The position numbers and the translations under genes are program-made. DNA of 25,589 bases, from the NCBI GenBank assembly GCA_047722305.1, contig JBDNYM010000035.1, positions 1-25,589 on the forward strand, in the 5' to 3' direction. Below the pieces are notes generated by a model that had not been told where the DNA came from, searched no databases, and was given only the letters and a program-made list of their open reading frames with translations. Below are positions 1 to 7,975 of this stretch, piece after piece. Source of the DNA: JAKVJE01 sp047722305. GTDB lineage: Bacteria; Actinomycetota; Actinomycetes; Actinomycetales; Microbacteriaceae. Within the stretch, counting starts at the first letter, position 1; every line of letters starts with the position of its first letter.

Positions 1-1
1 C

Positions 2-565
2 CGCACGACCCCCGCCCCGACGCCCACGGCACCCGCGGCCCCGGGGCTCGGGGGCGGGACGACCCCGCTTTCCGGGCCACTCCGGCTCGCCCGCGGCGGG
101 GCGATCGCGCTGATCGGGCTGCTCGCGCTCGCCACCGCCGTCCTGGTCGTCCGCATCGTGAGGGCCCTGGTGCGTCGCCGACGCCTGGCACGCGTGCGGG
201 GCGGACGCAGCCCCGGCACCTGGGCCTGGCGGGTGGCCGCCGACGCCGCCCTCGACGCCGGGCTGCTCACCGCCGCCGACCGCTCCCGGTCGGTGCGCCG
301 CCAGGCCGAGACGATGGCCACGGCGATGGGAGGCAGGCTCGGCGAGGACGGGCAGCGCCGGCTCGCCCGCCTGGTCGCGGCCTTCGAGGCGGAGCACTAC
401 GCCGTCCGTCCCCGGACGCTGGGCGCCGACGCCGCGACCCGGCTCGCCGCCGACGCCGCGACCCTGGCGCGCGGATTCGACCGCCGGGTCCACCGGGCAT
501 CCCGCTGGCGCCACCGGCTGCGCTGGTGCGCGCCGCCGTCGCTGCGGATCTGGCGGAGACTTTGA
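2..565 (+). CDS. 3' end of a membrane protein, probably TgpA/transglutaminase-like (partial)
   Basis: The reading frame is open from the left edge of the window to the TGA at 563-565, so the 5' end lies outside. The visible part is a Thr/Pro/Ala-rich linker, one hydrophobic helix (from about 97 to 160, residues GGAIALIGLLALATAVLVV), an Arg-rich cytoplasmic stop-transfer segment and a roughly 115-residue Ala/Arg-rich helical tail. A single late transmembrane helix followed by a helical tail of the type A-W-x-x-A-x-D-A-x-L-D-x-G is the arrangement at the C-terminus of actinobacterial DUF3488/transglutaminase-like (TgpA) proteins. The catalytic core is not in the window, so the family is an inference from the tail only. 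The gene converges on the corA-like gene, with 29 nt between the two stops. Confidence 0.5.
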   Translation, partial: RTTPAPTPTAPAAPGLGGGTTPLSGPLRLARGGAIALIGLLALATAVLVVRIVRALVRRRRLARVRGGRSPGTWAWRVAADAALDAGLLTAADRSRSVRRQAETMATAMGGRLGEDGQRRLARLVAAFEAEHYAVRPRTLGADAATRLAADAATLARGFDRRVHRASRWRHRLRWCAPPSLRIWRRL

Positions 566-571
566 GCCGGC

Positions 572-595
572 GCGCGTCTGCGCCCGCCGACGCGC
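572..595. terminator. hairpin between convergent genes
   Basis: A perfect 7-bp inverted repeat (gcgcgtc at 572-578 and gacgcgc at 589-595) with a 10-nt loop sits in the 29-nt gap between two convergent stop codons. There is no T-tract, so it is only a plausible bidirectional GC-hairpin terminator. Confidence 0.35.
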
Positions 596-1563
596 TAGAG
601 CCAGTCGTTGCGCTTGAACAGCCAGTACAGCACCCCGGCCGAGACCGCGATCAGCCCCAGCGAGATCAGCGTCCCCCAGCCGCTGCCGTAGCCCCAGAAC
701 GCGACGTTCTGCCCGAAGAACCCGGTGATGAGCGTGGGCACGGCGATGATCGCCGCCCACGACGTCACCTGCTTCATGACCAGGTTCATCCGGTTGCTCT
801 GGATGGTGAGATGGGCGTCCAGCAGCGAGGTGAGGATGTCACGGGCCGAGTCGACCCACTCCCCCACCCGCAGCGTGTGGTCGTAGACGTCGGCGAAGTA
901 CGGCGACAGCGAGCCGTCGAGCGCCTCGTTGCGCAGGATGGACGACGCGATCTCGCGCATCGGCAGCGTCAGGCGGCGGATGCGCAGCAGATCCTTGCGC
1001 AGCACGAACGTCTCGCGCTGCAGCCTCGCGACCGGCCGGCTGCCGAAGATCTGGTCCTCGAGCTCGTCGGGCCGCTGGTCGAGGGTCTGCACCGCGTCGA
1101 AGTGGCTGTCGACGGCCAGGTCGAGCAGCAGCCAGAGCAGCGCGGCCGGGCCGTGCGCGACCAGGTCGCGGTGGGTCTCCTCCCGTTCGAGCATCTTGTC
1201 GACCACGTCGGTGTTGTGCCGCCGCAAGGTGACGAACACCTGCTCGGTCATGAACACGGAGACGTCGGTGGCGCGCACCTCCGCCGTGCGCGGCGTCAGC
1301 CCCAGCAGGTAGCAGTTCAGATAGACGTGGTGCTCGTAGCGGCTCAGCCGCGGCCGGGTGTGCGTCTCGACCGCCTCCGTGACCGCCACCGGGTGCAGGT
1401 GCAGCAGCGCCGCCAGCCAGTCGAGCGCGGGGCGATCGGGCTGCACGATGTCGATCCAGATCACCTCGTGGCCGCCCGCGAGCGCGGCCTCCACGTCGCC
1501 GCGCGCCGCGCGGGGGCGGTCGACGCGGTCGCCGGCGTCGAAGGTCCGCAGGGTCAGCTCCAT
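595..1563 (-). CDS. corA: CorA-family divalent cation (Mg2+) channel, GQN variant
   Basis: A 322-residue protein with CorA layout: a long N-terminal alpha/beta cytoplasmic domain, long charged helices (about residues 155-265) and two C-terminal membrane helices (about 266-283 and 298-316). The protein ends in the short positively charged tail KRNDWL. The signature loop between the helices reads GFFGQN (residues 281-286), so the GMN selectivity-filter Met is replaced by Gln. GxN variants with Gln are seen in part of the family, mainly actinobacterial members, so this is a subfamily trait rather than damage. Pentameric Mg2+/Co2+ transport across the cytoplasmic membrane is known for the family; the substrate here is inferred. 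The ATG (1561-1563) lies 6 nt after the stop of the upstream LPXTG-protein gene and has no strong Shine-Dalgarno sequence, suggesting cotranscription and perhaps translational coupling. Confidence 0.9.
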   Translation of the reverse strand: MELTLRTFDAGDRVDRPRAARGDVEAALAGGHEVIWIDIVQPDRPALDWLAALLHLHPVAVTEAVETHTRPRLSRYEHHVYLNCYLLGLTPRTAEVRATDVSVFMTEQVFVTLRRHNTDVVDKMLEREETHRDLVAHGPAALLWLLLDLAVDSHFDAVQTLDQRPDELEDQIFGSRPVARLQRETFVLRKDLLRIRRLTLPMREIASSILRNEALDGSLSPYFADVYDHTLRVGEWVDSARDILTSLLDAHLTIQSNRMNLVMKQVTSWAAIIAVPTLITGFFGQNVAFWGYGSGWGTLISLGLIAVSAGVLYWLFKRNDWL

Positions 1564-1569
1564 GCCGGG

Positions 1570-3642
1570 TCAGCGCCTCGCGCCTTCGTCGGGAGCGGCG
1601 CCGGGCAGCGGGCGCCGGCGGCCTGCCCGGGCGAGCACCGCCAGCCCCGCCCCGGTCAGGAGCAGGAGCGCCGCCGCCGCCGGCCAGCCGGTGTCGGCCA
1701 GGCCCGTGTGCGGCAACGTGCGAGCCGGCGTCGGCGCGGGCGACGCGTCCCGGGCGAGCGGATGGGCCGCTACCGGGCGGTTCGACACCGACGCTGCCAC
1801 CGCCGGGGCGACTCGCACCGTGACCGGTTCGGAGCGGTTGCCGGCGGCATCCTGCGAGAACAGCGCAACCTCAGAACCGACCGGTGCGGCGACGCGCAGG
1901 CGGAACCGCCCATTCTCATCCACCGGCGCCTGCACCAGCGTGCTGCCGCTCGCATCGGTGACCACGACCGTCGTGCCGGGCAGAGCGGTGCCCGTGGCCA
2001 CGCCATCCACCACCCCGGAGACGTCCGGGGCCGGAGGAGGATCGGCGAGCACCATCAGCTGCGTGCACGCCGAACGGTTTCCGGCCGCATCGGCGACGGA
2101 CACGAAGAGCGACGATCCGTCGGGCTGCCGCTTCGGCAGCCGAACGGTGAATACACCGTCCGTCCCCGCCGTCGCCGTCGCCGTCTCATCGGCAGCGCCG
2201 CCCTCACCGGCGCAGGTCGCAGCGGACGAAGCCACCGTGACCGTCGCGCCCGCCTCGGCGACGCCGGACACCGCGGCGCCGGCGCTCGGCTGCAGCGCCG
2301 GGACAGTCGGGGCGACGGCGTCGGTGAAGGTGAGCACCTGCTCGGTGCGCCCGGAGGCGGCCCGGTCGATCCCGTCCAGTCCGGTCAGCGAGTCGGAGGT
2401 GAGCGTCGGCCGCACGGTGCGTCCCGGGTCGTACCCCGCGGTCTGCCGCACCGGGATCGTGACGGTGCATGAGGACTGGCCGGGGGCGAGTTCGCCGTCG
2501 GACACCCGGACGGAGTTCCCAGCGCCGTTATCGCCCGGCTGGATGGCGGCGGGGCACTCCGTCGCGGTCGTTTCCTCACCGGCCGCGGCTGAGGCCGCAT
2601 ACGCGACCGGCGACTCCGGCTGCGGATCCGCCGCCAGTTCGACTCCCTCCGGAAGATTCAGCGTGAAGCCCCAGCCCGCCTTGCCGTCAAGACGGCCGCG
2701 AGAATCCGGCGTGTTCGCGACCGTCACCGCTAGCTGCGCCGTCTCGCCTGCCTTCACCGGCGCCACGTCTGCGCCCAGCGACACCGTGGGGGTGACGTCC
2801 TCCACCCGAATGTTGTCGATGGCGCCGTCGTCGCCGCTGCCGGAGTCCGAGTCGGGATCATTCTTGATCTGCAGAGAGAAATCCCCGCCGCCCCACAGAA
2901 GCGCCGATCCCCCCGTCGGGGCCAGCGTCCCAGCGACGCGAGCCTGGCTCTGCAGATCGAAGGATTTGTGGTTCGCCGCGTCGCACGCGGTCAAAGAAGC
3001 CGCATCCAGAGGCGTCCCGCCAAGCAGAAAGGTGTATCGCGGCGGGTTCGAGGCGAGGGAGCAACTGCCCGATGTCGCACTGCCGGTCGTTGCCACGTCC
3101 GCCGCGACCCACAGGAAGCGCTTCCCAGGAGCAGCCAAGATGATGGTGCCGGAATCGAAGATGACGCCCCCAGCCGTCGTCGAGGTGCCACCCAGGGTGC
3201 CGTCGATCAGTGCGGTGTTGTCGTTGTCCGCAGACGCCCCGTTGAGCATTCCGATCGCCGCAGAGTACGGCGTCATCCACTTCGCCGGATCGCACTCGCT
3301 TGGCACCAGCTCCTCGTCGGCAGTCGCGTCTGCTCTCATCACGACGCCGTTGCAGCGAGCGGTGTCGAGCCACTGCCCGTCGACGCCATGTGAGTAATCG
3401 CGTCCGCCCGCAGACCGGTAGTCCTTCAACGACTGGCTCGTCGTCCCCATGGGAAGGCTCTCGAAGTCCTCGCTGAACAGCGTCGTGGGGCCGGATGCCG
3501 TGGTGCCGTCGCCGGAGGAACTCGCCGTCTCGGCCGCCTGCGCCGTGTGGCCCGACGTGACCGGCAGGCCCGGGCCGATGGCAACGCCGACCACCAGCGC
3601 CAGCACCCCGAGCATCGAGAGCACAGCCCGTCGTCTGGACAC
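1570..3642 (-). CDS. LPXTG-anchored surface protein with Ig-like domains
   Basis: A 690-residue secreted wall protein. The start is the GTG at 3640-3642, chosen because a perfect AGGAGG (3649-3654) stands 6 nt upstream and a signal peptide follows at once: VSRRR, a hydrophobic core, and likely cleavage after HTAQA or HTAQAA (about residues 36-37). The SRRRAVL start is a weak twin-arginine look-alike. Residues 53-280 form a beta-rich region opening with FSEDFESLP, which I cannot assign. Residues 284-440 resemble a DUF11/DUF7933-type repeat (GWGFTLNLPEGVEL). Residues 442-532 and 535-612 are two bacterial Ig-like modules, each closing on DAAGNRS. A Pro/Ala linker leads to LPHTG (643-647), a hydrophobic helix and an Arg-rich tail, a complete sortase signal. 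The protein is probably covalently attached to peptidoglycan; ligand unknown. No sortase gene is present here. Confidence 0.85.
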   Translation of the reverse strand: MSRRRAVLSMLGVLALVVGVAIGPGLPVTSGHTAQAAETASSSGDGTTASGPTTLFSEDFESLPMGTTSQSLKDYRSAGGRDYSHGVDGQWLDTARCNGVVMRADATADEELVPSECDPAKWMTPYSAAIGMLNGASADNDNTALIDGTLGGTSTTAGGVIFDSGTIILAAPGKRFLWVAADVATTGSATSGSCSLASNPPRYTFLLGGTPLDAASLTACDAANHKSFDLQSQARVAGTLAPTGGSALLWGGGDFSLQIKNDPDSDSGSGDDGAIDNIRVEDVTPTVSLGADVAPVKAGETAQLAVTVANTPDSRGRLDGKAGWGFTLNLPEGVELAADPQPESPVAYAASAAAGEETTATECPAAIQPGDNGAGNSVRVSDGELAPGQSSCTVTIPVRQTAGYDPGRTVRPTLTSDSLTGLDGIDRAASGRTEQVLTFTDAVAPTVPALQPSAGAAVSGVAEAGATVTVASSAATCAGEGGAADETATATAGTDGVFTVRLPKRQPDGSSLFVSVADAAGNRSACTQLMVLADPPPAPDVSGVVDGVATGTALPGTTVVVTDASGSTLVQAPVDENGRFRLRVAAPVGSEVALFSQDAAGNRSEPVTVRVAPAVAASVSNRPVAAHPLARDASPAPTPARTLPHTGLADTGWPAAAALLLLTGAGLAVLARAGRRRPLPGAAPDEGARR

Positions 3643-3763
3643 GCTGCGCCTCCTCACCTCACACCCTGCGGGGCCGGTCGCCGAGGGGCGCCGAGCCCGG
3701 CGCCATGCTATCAAGGCAGTGTGAAGACGCGGACCCCGACGACCGCACGCTCCTGTCACCGCT

Positions 3764-3769
3764 TATACT
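3764..3769 (+). promoter_or_regulatory. -10 box (TATACT) of the coiled-coil protein gene
   Basis: TATACT is a near-consensus -10 hexamer in the 188-nt divergent spacer between the LPXTG gene and the coiled-coil gene. The -35 region is weak (CGACCG at 3740-3745, 18-nt spacing). Transcription would start near 3776, which puts the possible ATG at 3780 almost at the transcript end and supports the downstream start at 3831, leaving a leader of about 55 nt. The rest of the spacer holds a small GGCGCC hairpin (3687-3704) and a possible minus-strand -10 (TAGCAT, 3705-3710) but no gene. Confidence 0.45.
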
Positions 3770-3830
3770 CGGATGCGATATGTCGGCCGGTCGGCGGCCG
3801 CGATACCCCATTCGAAGGCGCAGCGTTCAC

Positions 3831-5246
3831 ATGGCTCAAGAAACCCCAGAGTTCACCATCGCATTCCGCGGCTACGAGCGGACCGAGGTCGACGCCCGGC
3901 TGCAGGGCCTCGCCCAGCAGCTCGCCCGTCGCGACCAGGAAGTCGGAGAGCTGCGCACCTCCCTCGACACCGCACAGCAGCAGCTGTCCGACCTGGTGGC
4001 CGAGAACCAGTCGCTGTCATCGCGGGCCGACCAGCTCACCGCCGACCTGCACGCCGCCGAGGCGCAGAACGAGCAGGACCAGAAGCGCATCGAGCGGATG
4101 CTCAACGAATTCCGGCAGCAGCAGGCCCAGGCCGACCAGGCGCTGACCGCCGCCAAGCAGGGCGCCGCCAAGCAGAGCGAGCCGGAAGCTGCGGCCAAGG
4201 ACGGCGCCAAGCCGAAGGATTCCGTCGCCAAGGCCCCGGACGCGGAACAGGCCTCCCCGCACCACCAGTTCGAGGAGATCCTCCGGGTGGCCGAGGAACA
4301 GGCGAGCACGGTGGTGGCGAATGCAGTGAAGCAGGCCAACCAGCTCATCCACGAGGCCAAGCAGGCCAACGCGAAGCGGAAGCGCGACGCCGAGGACGAC
4401 GTCAAGCGCGTCCTCGCCGCCGCGCAGCACCAGGCCGAGCAGATCCGGCTCAAGGCGGAGACCGCGGCCACCGCGTCGCGGGCGAACGCCGAACGGCAGC
4501 TCTCCGAGATCGCCGCCAAGATCGACCAGGCGGAGCGGGAGTCGGCCGTCATCCTCTCGCAGGCTGAGAAGAGCGCCGCGCACGTGCGCGCGCGCGCCAA
4601 CTCCGACTCTCAGGATCTCCGCAAGCAGGCCGACGACATGCTCGATGAGGCCAAGACCCGGCGCGCCGAATTCGACGCCTCCTTCAAGCGGCGCGAAGAC
4701 GACGCCCAGCAGGAGTTCCTGCGCCTGCACAACGAGGCCGTCGCCCATTCCCAGCGCATCACCGACGACGCCAACGAGAAGGTCGCCTCGATGCTCTCGC
4801 ACGCCAAGGAGATCGAGGAACAGACCGACGCCTTCGAGCACTCGTCGCGCACCGAGGCGGCGCACGTGCTGGCCGACGCGCAGCAGCGCGCCCTCGGCGT
4901 CGTCTCGCAGGCGCGCACCAATGCGAACACGATCCTGGCGAAGATCCGCGAGCACGCGAAGACGAACCTGCAGGACGCGGAAGAGCGCGCCCGCTCGCTG
5001 CGCTGGCAGCAGCAGACCCTCAACAGTTTCGTGTCCGAAGTGCGCGATCTGATGCGCTCCACGCTTCCCGACGAGGCCGACGAGGCCGACGAGACGGATG
5101 CGGCAGCAGACCAGCCGCACACCGAGGATGCGGCTCCGGCGGCCACGGCGACCGCAGCCGCAAAGGGGGAACCGGCGTCGAAGCCCGTCGAGACGGAGGA
5201 CGCCCCCGCCGCCCCGGCCGCAGCGGCGCCCACCCGCGCCGACTGA
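3831..5246 (+). CDS. DivIVA-like coiled-coil protein
   Basis: A 471-residue, almost wholly alpha-helical protein. Residues 1-30 (MAQETPEFTIAFRGYERTEV) match the short N-terminal DivIVA membrane-curvature motif: a hydrophobic patch, then GY-x3-EVD. Residues about 20-100 are a heptad-rich coiled coil. Residues 100-140 are an Ala/Lys/Pro-rich break. A second long coiled coil of Ala/Glu/Gln/Arg repeats runs to about residue 405. The tail is acidic and low-complexity (repeated DEA units) and ends in an Ala/Pro-rich stretch. The build is like the actinobacterial polar scaffolds (Wag31/DivIVA, Scy, FilP), so a role in polar growth, division or cell-envelope organisation is inferred. The start at 3831 is preferred over 3780 because homology begins there and because of the promoter position; GAAGG at 3814-3818 is a rather distant ribosome site. 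Convergent with the type VII cluster. Confidence 0.8.
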   Translation: MAQETPEFTIAFRGYERTEVDARLQGLAQQLARRDQEVGELRTSLDTAQQQLSDLVAENQSLSSRADQLTADLHAAEAQNEQDQKRIERMLNEFRQQQAQADQALTAAKQGAAKQSEPEAAAKDGAKPKDSVAKAPDAEQASPHHQFEEILRVAEEQASTVVANAVKQANQLIHEAKQANAKRKRDAEDDVKRVLAAAQHQAEQIRLKAETAATASRANAERQLSEIAAKIDQAERESAVILSQAEKSAAHVRARANSDSQDLRKQADDMLDEAKTRRAEFDASFKRREDDAQQEFLRLHNEAVAHSQRITDDANEKVASMLSHAKEIEEQTDAFEHSSRTEAAHVLADAQQRALGVVSQARTNANTILAKIREHAKTNLQDAEERARSLRWQQQTLNSFVSEVRDLMRSTLPDEADEADETDAAADQPHTEDAAPAATATAAAKGEPASKPVETEDAPAAPAAAAPTRAD

Positions 5247-5253
5247 GTTCTCC

Positions 5254-5275
5254 GCCCCGGCTCCACGGCCGGGGC
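5254..5275 (+). terminator. GC hairpin after the coiled-coil gene
   Basis: An 8-bp perfect inverted repeat (gccccggc at 5254-5261, gccggggc at 5268-5275, loop 6) begins 8 nt after the stop codon. It lacks a T-run, as is common for actinobacterial terminators. Confidence 0.5.
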
Positions 5276-5291
5276 CCAACGACGGCGGGAG

Positions 5292-5323
5292 GCGGCAGGC
5301 CTGACGCTGCGCCTGTCTGCCGC
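5292..5323 (-). terminator. hairpin after the WXG100 gene
   Basis: Inverted repeat gcggcag (5292-5298) and ctgccgc (5317-5323), with extra inner pairing across a small bulge. It lies directly beyond the WXG100 stop codon on the minus strand, so it may end the type VII operon. No T-tract. Confidence 0.4.
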
Positions 5324-5324
5324 G

Positions 5325-5618
5325 TCATTGTCCGCCGAGGACTTCCGCTGCAGAGCGGTCGGCGGCCGCGTAGGCGTCGGCGATCGTGTCCGCCGCCTGG
5401 GCGGCGGCCGCGAGCCGCTGCCGGCTTTCCTCCAGCCGCTTGCGCGCCCGGGTCTGGGCCGCATCGAAGGCGTCGTGTGCGGCGCCCGCCCACTGCAGCC
5501 GCAGCCCATCGCTCGCGTCTTCGATGCGGGTGAGCTCGGCATCCATCGCCGCGACGACGGTGCGCAGCGCCTTCGCCTCCTCGTGCAGCTGCGACGGACG
5601 GATATCCAGGTCTTCCAT
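5325..5618 (-). CDS. WXG100-family type VII secretion substrate
   Basis: A 97-residue protein typical of the ESAT-6/CFP-10 (WXG100) family: two helices joined by a turn with the W-x-G motif (W43-A-G45, in LQWAGAAHDAF). The C-terminal tail carries the type VII export signal YxxxD (Y83-A-A-A-D87). The start is the ATG at 5616-5618, preceded by a strong GAGGAGGA 4-5 nt away; an upstream extension of the frame has no family character. Family members are exported as helical-hairpin dimers, often with a partner or a larger effector. It is the last gene of the cluster, 58 nt after the YbaB-like gene. The likely partner is either the EspC-like protein or the WXG N-domain of the hydrolase; which one cannot be told from sequence. 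No EccC or FtsK-type ATPase gene is in the window. Confidence 0.85.
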   Translation of the reverse strand: MEDLDIRPSQLHEEAKALRTVVAAMDAELTRIEDASDGLRLQWAGAAHDAFDAAQTRARKRLEESRQRLAAAAQAADTIADAYAAADRSAAEVLGGQ

Positions 5619-5676
5619 CGGGTCCTCCTCGGTCAGGCGCCCGGGACGCCCGGGTGGTTGTGCGACGGGTTCGGGA

Positions 5677-6093
5677 TCAGCGGTACCCGAGCGAATCCCC
5701 ATCACCGGGCATCGGGAAGGTGCGCTCGACGTCGCTGCGGAGCTGCTCAACCACCGGCGAGTCAGTGCCGAGCAGCTCGGCGCTGCGTTCCACAGCCTGG
5801 GCTGCGGCCCGGTGCTGCGCCGCCGCGATGGTGCGCGTGATGATCCGGCCGAGGCCGGCCGCGTCGAGCCGCGCGAAAGCGCCGTCGCTGATGCGCACGC
5901 CGCTCACCGTGCCCCGGGGCACGGCCGTCACCTCCACCTCGCCCCGCGGGGAGCGTGCGGTGACCTGCGTGGTGCCGATGTCGGCGGAGAGCTGTTGCAG
6001 CGCCCGTTTCCGGTCGGCGGCCTGCTGCACCTGCCGGTCCACCGCCGCGCGCGCCTGGTCGATCTGCGCCATCGCCTCGTCGAAATCGCTCAT
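5677..6093 (-). CDS. YbaB/EbfC-like protein of the type VII cluster
   Basis: A 138-residue protein. An N-terminal helix (residues 1-38) is followed by a beta segment with the pattern VTARSPRGEVEVTAVPRG and then a long helix starting near GLGRIITRTIAAAQ, the fold order of the YbaB/EbfC nucleoid-associated family. Small YbaB-like proteins also occur in mycobacterial ESX loci (EspL type), where they assist secretion or stability of substrates rather than acting as general DNA-binding proteins. The position between a WXG-hydrolase gene (17 nt upstream) and a WXG100 gene supports the second role, as an inference. The C-terminal residues 110-138 are charged, Pro/Gly-rich and probably flexible. Confidence 0.7.
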   Translation of the reverse strand: MSDFDEAMAQIDQARAAVDRQVQQAADRKRALQQLSADIGTTQVTARSPRGEVEVTAVPRGTVSGVRISDGAFARLDAAGLGRIITRTIAAAQHRAAAQAVERSAELLGTDSPVVEQLRSDVERTFPMPGDGDSLGYR

Positions 6094-6110
6094 CGCCGTG
6101 CCCTTTCCCT

Positions 6111-7649
6111 TTACCGTTGCTCTGCGGTGAAGACCTGGTGATCGATCACTTCGCCGCCGAGCCCGAGGCCGCCGAACATCTGCTGAGCCGCCTGCCCCTG
6201 GGGTGTGTTGGCGACCGAATCTGCATACGCGCGATTGTCGTGCGCGCCGATGCCCGACTTCCCCTGAGGATCGGGCAGCACCACCCGGTGCACATTGCTC
6301 GCGGTGGCGCCGTACTCGTTCCCATCGAGGGCGGGCACCGGGTCGGTCGCGTGCTGGAACGCGATCACGGGCACGTTGGATGGCACGTGGAACGAGTCCA
6401 CCGGCGACCCGTTGGTGACTACGCCGATCGGTCGGTACGGCAGCGACGGTTCACTGGCGAGATTCGCCGCCATGATGCCGCCCTGGCTGAATCCGGTGAA
6501 CACCACCGGGTCTCCCGGTGCCGCCCCCGCCTCTTTCATGGCCTGCAGCACTGCGCGCTCGTACTGCGACTTCAGCACCGGATTCTCCATGAGCATCAGC
6601 TCGATGTTGGTGTCGCGGTCGTTCATCGCCCCGCTGCCCTCCAGATCGAGCCACTCCTGGGTGGACGGCAGCGAGACCACCCAGTGCTCGGTGCCGTCCG
6701 GCGCGCGCACCAGCTTCACGTCGATCGCCGTGGAGTCGGAGCCGCCCATCGCATCCGTGAAGCCATTCGCCTTGACGAGGTCGGAGAGGGTACCGAGGTT
6801 CTTCTGCTTCTCCGATGAGTCCCATGCATCTGCTTTCGCCGTCTCTGCCTTCGTCCCGGCGGCCCGCAGCTCCTCCGGCGACAACCGCCGCACCGGGCCG
6901 AGGTCCATGCCCAGGTCTTTGAGGCCGCCGCCCATCGTGACGCCGAGCATCATGCCCAGCCCGCCCCCGAGCCCGGCGCCGGCGAGCGCGCCCGCGACCG
7001 GGAGCATCCGGGCGATCGCCTCGCGGATGACGCGCATCGCCTCCGCGATGACCGGTCCCAGCTGGGAGAGCAGTCCGATCAGCCGGGCGAAGGCGTTGAG
7101 CATCTCGCGCACCAGCCGCTGCCCGGCGACGATGAGTTCGCCGGCAGCATCGACCAGTTGCTTCAGCTGCTCGATCTTGTCGAAAGGGTTCAGCGTGGGT
7201 CCGAACAGCGCGTCGACGAGCCGGCCCAGCTGGACGAGGAAGTCGGCGATGAACGTGCGCACCGCCTCCACGATGGCGAGAGCGAGATCCACAGCGGCCG
7301 CCGCGGCGCCCATCCACCCGGCGGCGTCATGCACCACCGGCAGCAGGTCGTCGTAGCGCGTCTCCAGCACCCGGACGAAGCGTCCGTCCTGAGTGTCGAG
7401 CAGAGCCCGAGCGGACCGGAGATCTGCGGCCACCTGTTCGAGATTCGATTCGGCCTGCCGCCACGCCGCGCCCGCCGCCGCGATCGCGCCCGGATCGCCG
7501 GTCAGGTCGTCGAACCACTGCGGCAGCGGCTGCACGTATTCGAGCGCCCATCCGACGATGCCCGGAGCGCCCCCACGGCGCACCCCCGCTCCGGCGGGCG
7601 CGCCTGTCGCCCAGGCTCCGCTGCGGATGGCCGCAGCCGTGTCAGTCAT
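6111..7649 (-). CDS. type VII effector candidate: WXG-like N-domain fused to an alpha/beta-hydrolase (lipase/esterase)
   Basis: A 512-residue two-part protein. Residues about 30-215 are helical and begin PLPQWFDDLTGDPGAIAAAGAAW, like the WXG100-type or CpnT-like N-terminal domains that carry actinobacterial effectors to type VII secretion. Residues 218-247 are a hydrophobic Gly-rich stretch. Residues about 285-490 form an alpha/beta-hydrolase: nucleophile elbow GFSQGG with Ser388 (386-391), likely acid Asp436 in ATDPVPALDG, and likely base His470 in GAHDNRAYADS. The expected reaction is ester or lipid hydrolysis; the substrate is unknown. There is no signal peptide, as expected for a type VII cargo. 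Its ATG (7647-7649) overlaps the stop of the EspC-like gene by one base (TGATG), so the two are translationally coupled. It could be an antibacterial lipase, a lipid-remodelling enzyme or a virulence factor. Confidence 0.75.
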   Translation of the reverse strand: MTDTAAAIRSGAWATGAPAGAGVRRGGAPGIVGWALEYVQPLPQWFDDLTGDPGAIAAAGAAWRQAESNLEQVAADLRSARALLDTQDGRFVRVLETRYDDLLPVVHDAAGWMGAAAAAVDLALAIVEAVRTFIADFLVQLGRLVDALFGPTLNPFDKIEQLKQLVDAAGELIVAGQRLVREMLNAFARLIGLLSQLGPVIAEAMRVIREAIARMLPVAGALAGAGLGGGLGMMLGVTMGGGLKDLGMDLGPVRRLSPEELRAAGTKAETAKADAWDSSEKQKNLGTLSDLVKANGFTDAMGGSDSTAIDVKLVRAPDGTEHWVVSLPSTQEWLDLEGSGAMNDRDTNIELMLMENPVLKSQYERAVLQAMKEAGAAPGDPVVFTGFSQGGIMAANLASEPSLPYRPIGVVTNGSPVDSFHVPSNVPVIAFQHATDPVPALDGNEYGATASNVHRVVLPDPQGKSGIGAHDNRAYADSVANTPQGQAAQQMFGGLGLGGEVIDHQVFTAEQR

Positions 7650-7975
7650 CAGCGGCCGCCCTCATCGACCTTGGCGATGAGCTGCGCACTGCTCTGCTCG
7701 AGTTCGGTGAAGGTGGAGACCCCGCCGTCGACGCCGTACCCCATGCGAGCGGCGAGCACCGCGGTCTGCCCGACCAAGTCGGCAGTCCGATTCACCAGAC
7801 CGTTGATGGCGAGGGACAGGCCGGCATTCATCGCGCCGAACGCGGTCCCCTCCACCTGGTGCGCGGCCGCATCCGTGGCTGGTCTCAACGTGCTCGCCGC
7901 CTCGTCGAGGGCGGTGCTCTGCCGATGGAGCACGTCGGCATCCAGATGGATGCGTTCGGCAGCGGTCGCACTCAC
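7649..7975 (-). CDS. EspC-like type VII secretion target (small helical protein)
   Basis: A 108-residue Ala-rich helical protein. I chose the GTG at 7973-7975 because GGGGGAGG stands 7 nt upstream; the longer reading from 8044 adds only an unlikely Arg/Ser-rich leader. It has the size and two-helix pattern of the WXG100/EspC (DUF2580) group: a helix rich in Asp/Ala up to about residue 40, a turn at EGTAFGAMNAG in place of W-x-G, then a long helix with LNxL-type spacing. Y80-G-V-D-G near the C-terminal third may stand in for the usual YxxxD signal. It is coupled by a one-base stop/start overlap to the WXG-hydrolase gene, so the pair is probably made in matched amounts and exported as a complex. 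The family call rests on pattern and context. Confidence 0.65.
   Translation of the reverse strand: MSATAAERIHLDADVLHRQSTALDEAASTLRPATDAAAHQVEGTAFGAMNAGLSLAINGLVNRTADLVGQTAVLAARMGYGVDGGVSTFTELEQSSAQLIAKVDEGGR

Noticed and set aside
526..3397. Long plus-strand open frames opposite corA and the LPXTG gene
   Set aside because: They are antisense shadows of high-GC genes. The minus strand carries recognisable CorA and LPXTG motifs, signal peptide and ribosome site; the plus frames have Arg/Ala/Ser-biased composition and no motif.
3687..3704. GGCGCC-GAGCCC-GGCGCC hairpin upstream of the LPXTG gene as a riboswitch
   Set aside because: A 6-bp GC hairpin is expected often by chance at this base composition, and no riboswitch core is recognisable.
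3705..3830. Coiled-coil protein starting at 3705 or 3780
   Set aside because: The TATACT -10 box and its expected start point overlap this stretch, and the DivIVA-like sequence begins at 3831.
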